From: Streptomyces humidus
Lineage (GTDB): Bacteria; Actinomycetota; Actinomycetes; Streptomycetales; Streptomycetaceae
DNA length: 64,000 nucleotides
Direction: 5' to 3'
NCBI RefSeq assembly: GCF_014649655.1
Contig: NZ_BMTL01000030.1
Location: forward strand, 1-64,000
Shown here: one piece after another, positions 61,640-64,000 of the stretch
How the letters are laid out: the number at the start of each line of letters is the position of its first letter
Position numbering within the stretch: position 1 is the stretch's first letter
Position numbers and translations under genes: made by a program
Notes under the pieces: model-generated
Database searches by the model: none
Told to the model about the DNA's origin: nothing
The model's input: only the letters and a program-made list of their open reading frames with translations

Positions 61640-64000
61640 GTGACTGAACAGGGATCCGAAGTATCCGAGGAGTTTCCCGAGGAAGGTCCGGGAATTCTGT
61701 CCCGCCGTTCTCTGCTGCATCGTTCGGGCGCCGTCGGGCTGGGCGCGCTGTGGCTCGCCGGCGAGTCGGCGCCGCTCGGCGCCGGCGTCGCGTACGCCGC
61801 GGACGGCGACGCGGACGACGACCCGGGCGACGGCGGGCTCGTCCGGGTCGACACGCACGAGAGCGCCAATCTGTGCGCCGCGCTGTCGCCGGACGGCACG
61901 ACGCTCGCCATCGACGCGCTCAACGCGATCTGGCTGTTACCGGTCGGAGGCGGTACGGCGCGCCGGCTCACCGACGACGTGCTGGACGCGACGCAGCCGC
62001 ACTGGGCGCCGGACGGGCGGAGCCTGGTGTTCCAGTCGTTCCGCGAGGGGACGTACGACCTGTGGCGCATCGACGTCGACGGGTCCGGCGCCCGTCGGCT
62101 GACCAGCGGCGACGGGTACGACCAGGAGCCCGAGTTCTCGCCCGACGGCCGCTCGGTCGCGTTCGCCTCCGACCGGGACAACGCCGGCCGGATCGAGGTC
62201 CTCGACACGGCGACGGGCGCCCGGCGGGCGATCACCCAGCGGGACCGGAACGTCGCCATGCCGACGTGGTCCCCCGACGGGCGACAGGTGGCGTACGTCG
62301 CGGAGTACGGCTCCATCGAGGCCGTCGACCTCGCGACGGGGGCGACCCGGACGCTGCTCACCGGCCCCGCGGACGCCGCCCTGTACGCACCGTCGTTCGC
62401 TCCGGACGGCCGGCGGCTCGCGTACGTCCGGGTCACCGGCGCGCGCGCCGAACTCATGGTGGACGACCAGGTCGTCTCCGAGGACGAGGACGTCTTCCCG
62501 CTCGCGCCGGTCTGGTTGTCGGCCGGCGAACTGCTCTACACGGCCGACGGCCGGATCTGCCGGCGCCGGCTCGACGGCGACGGCGGCCGCAGCGTGGTCC
62601 CGTTCACCGCCTCGGTCGAGGTGCGGCGGGTGGACCACGGGAAGCGGAAGGGCCCGGACCTCACCGGGGACGGCCCCCGGCCCGTCCTGGGCATCGCCGA
62701 CCCCGCGCTCTCCCCCGACGGCCGGAAGATCGCCTTCCGGGCGCTGAACGCGCTGTGGCTGCGCACCGGCGCGGAGCGGCCCGTCCAGATCGTCGCGGAC
62801 GGCTACTTCAACTCCTCGCCCGACTGGGCGCCCGACGGCCGGTCCCTCGTCTACGTCAGCGACCGCGCCGGCACCGCGAACCTGTGGCGGTACGACGTCG
62901 CGAACGGCTCCTCCGAGCGGCTCACCGATCTGCCGAACGCCCAGCTCTCGCCCCGCTGGTCACCGGACGGCTCGCGGATCGCCTACCAGGACGAGAGCGG
63001 CGCCACCTGGGTGCTGACCCTGGCCGACGGCTCGGTCACCCAGGTCGTGCCCGCGCTGTACCAGCCCGGCCCGCCGGCCTGGTCGCCGAACGGCAGGATC
63101 CTCGCCCTCGCCGCGGCCGCCCCGTACTCCCGGCGCAGCGTCAACGGCCTGAACCAGATCCTCACCGTCGACCTGACCACGCACGAACTGCGCTACCAGA
63201 GCGTGGCGCCCGGGCGCTCGGTCTCCACCCGCAGCGGCGACGGCCCGCTGTGGACGCCCGACGGCACGCATCTCGTCGTCGGCATCGAGAGCCAGGCGTG
63301 GAAGGTCCCGGTGGACGCGGCCGGCCGGATCACCGGCGAGCCGGTGCGGATCACCGAGGACGTCGCCGACTCGCTCTCCGTGGGGACGCGTTGCGACGCC
63401 CTGCTCTACCTCTCGCTGGGCCGGCTGCGCATGGTCGGTCTCGACGGCGGGACGCCGCGCACCCTGCCGACCCGGCTGTCCTGGACCCGCCGGCCGGCCC
63501 CCGCCGGCCGGACCGTGGTGCGGGCGGGCGCGGTGTGGGACGGGACGTCCGGGTCCCTGCGGCACGACGTGGACGTCGTGCTGCGCGACGGCCGGATCGA
63601 GGAGGTCGTACGACGCGGAGGCGCGCGCGGCGAACGGGTCCTCGACGCTTCGGACCTCACCGTCATGCCCGGTCTGATCGACACCCACAACCACTGGCAC
63701 TGGCGCGGCCCCCAGTGGGGCGACCGGCAGGGCCGGGCCTGGCTCGCGTACGGCGTCACCACCAGCCGTACCCCCGGCGATCCGGCCTACCAGATGGTCG
63801 AGACGCGGGAGGCGCTGGCGGCCGGGACCAAGGTCGGGCCGCGCTACTTCGGATCCGGCGAGGGACTGGAGGGGACCCGCGGGCGCCACCGCGCCATGCG
63901 TCCGGTCTTCTCCCGCGACCAGCTGGACCGGGACCTGCGGCGCGCCCTCGCGTTGCGCTACGACCTGCTGAAGTCGTACATCCGGCTGCCGGTGGAGTAC
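61640..64000 (+). CDS. Tat-exported beta-propeller amidohydrolase, 5' part
   Basis: 787 codons are in the window and the gene runs off the right edge. A Tat signal (SRRSLLHRSGAVGLGALWLA) is followed by a TolB/WD40-like propeller made of repeated xxPxWSPDG motifs (e.g. ATQPHWAPDGRSLVFQS, NSSPDWAPDGRSLVYVS) over residues ~60-610. An amidohydrolase barrel then begins with the metal site GLIDTHNHWHW near residue 680. GAGGGAGGA lies 5 bases before the GTG. Codon 100 (61937-61939) is TTA. The combination is known in secreted actinobacterial proteins of unknown substrate; the catalytic C-terminal half is not visible here. Confidence 0.88.
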   Translation, partial: MTEQGSEVSEEFPEEGPGILSRRSLLHRSGAVGLGALWLAGESAPLGAGVAYAADGDADDDPGDGGLVRVDTHESANLCAALSPDGTTLAIDALNAIWLLPVGGGTARRLTDDVLDATQPHWAPDGRSLVFQSFREGTYDLWRIDVDGSGARRLTSGDGYDQEPEFSPDGRSVAFASDRDNAGRIEVLDTATGARRAITQRDRNVAMPTWSPDGRQVAYVAEYGSIEAVDLATGATRTLLTGPADAALYAPSFAPDGRRLAYVRVTGARAELMVDDQVVSEDEDVFPLAPVWLSAGELLYTADGRICRRRLDGDGGRSVVPFTASVEVRRVDHGKRKGPDLTGDGPRPVLGIADPALSPDGRKIAFRALNALWLRTGAERPVQIVADGYFNSSPDWAPDGRSLVYVSDRAGTANLWRYDVANGSSERLTDLPNAQLSPRWSPDGSRIAYQDESGATWVLTLADGSVTQVVPALYQPGPPAWSPNGRILALAAAAPYSRRSVNGLNQILTVDLTTHELRYQSVAPGRSVSTRSGDGPLWTPDGTHLVVGIESQAWKVPVDAAGRITGEPVRITEDVADSLSVGTRCDALLYLSLGRLRMVGLDGGTPRTLPTRLSWTRRPAPAGRTVVRAGAVWDGTSGSLRHDVDVVLRDGRIEEVVRRGGARGERVLDASDLTVMPGLIDTHNHWHWRGPQWGDRQGRAWLAYGVTTSRTPGDPAYQMVETREALAAGTKVGPRYFGSGEGLEGTRGRHRAMRPVFSRDQLDRDLRRALALRYDLLKSYIRLPVEY

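Overview
The window is chromosomal DNA of a Streptomyces-type actinomycete. The base composition is very GC-rich, GTG starts are common, ribosome binding sites are GGAGG-like, gene ends often overlap as GTGA/ATGA, and developmental markers are present: two c-di-GMP enzymes, SARP and LAL regulators, and rare in-frame TTA (bldA-type) codons. The gene order (serA-ilvCNB ... gatBAC ... ligA ... mnmA ... gcvTH-glyA-sdaA) matches, from memory and unchecked, the core region of the S. coelicolor chromosome. No tRNA, rRNA, insertion sequence, CRISPR or prophage was seen.

Layout. 1-4.1 kb: 5' end of serA, then ilvC, ilvN and ilvB on the minus strand. ilvB has a leader peptide (MRTRILVLGKRVG) and an intrinsic terminator, a classic attenuator. 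4.1-11.4 kb: a GGDEF-EAL protein with a degenerate EAL domain, a hydroxyacid dehydrogenase, an aldo/keto reductase, a lipoprotein sugar dehydrogenase and a small hypothetical. 11.4-19 kb: a large LuxR-type ATPase regulator coupled to a 68-residue protein, membrane proteins, a GNAT acetyltransferase and an MMPL exporter. 19-29 kb: gatC-gatA-(small membrane protein)-gatB, a 44-bp tandem repeat array, an intact GGDEF-EAL protein, a MetE-like protein and ligA. 29-38 kb: metabolic singletons, mnmA with a nearby cysteine desulfurase, a secreted amidase, and a FabR-like TetR regulator with two matching operator sites. 37.7-47.7 kb: an esterase, a TRIC channel, a secreted M1 peptidase and a complete five-gene peptide ABC importer.

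48-55.4 kb: two tandem SseB-like proteins and a P-loop ATPase precede a tandem glycine riboswitch that controls gcvT-gcvH-glyA-sdaA. Together these genes cleave excess glycine, convert glycine to serine and deaminate serine to pyruvate; gcvP is not in the window. 55.7-64 kb looks accessory: a secreted protein of unknown function preceded by an 11-bp triple repeat, two SARP-family regulators (one AfsR-like with two TTA codons), an IclR regulator and the 5' part of a Tat-exported beta-propeller amidohydrolase that also carries a TTA codon.

The most noteworthy signals are the ilvB attenuator with its 9-bp repeat tract, the 44-bp and 15-bp noncoding tandem repeats, the contrast between degenerate and intact EAL domains in the two c-di-GMP proteins, the twin SseB genes beside the glycine operon, the headless HATPase fragment at the mnmA 3' end, and the concentration of TTA codons in regulators. 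I did not find a system I can call wholly new.
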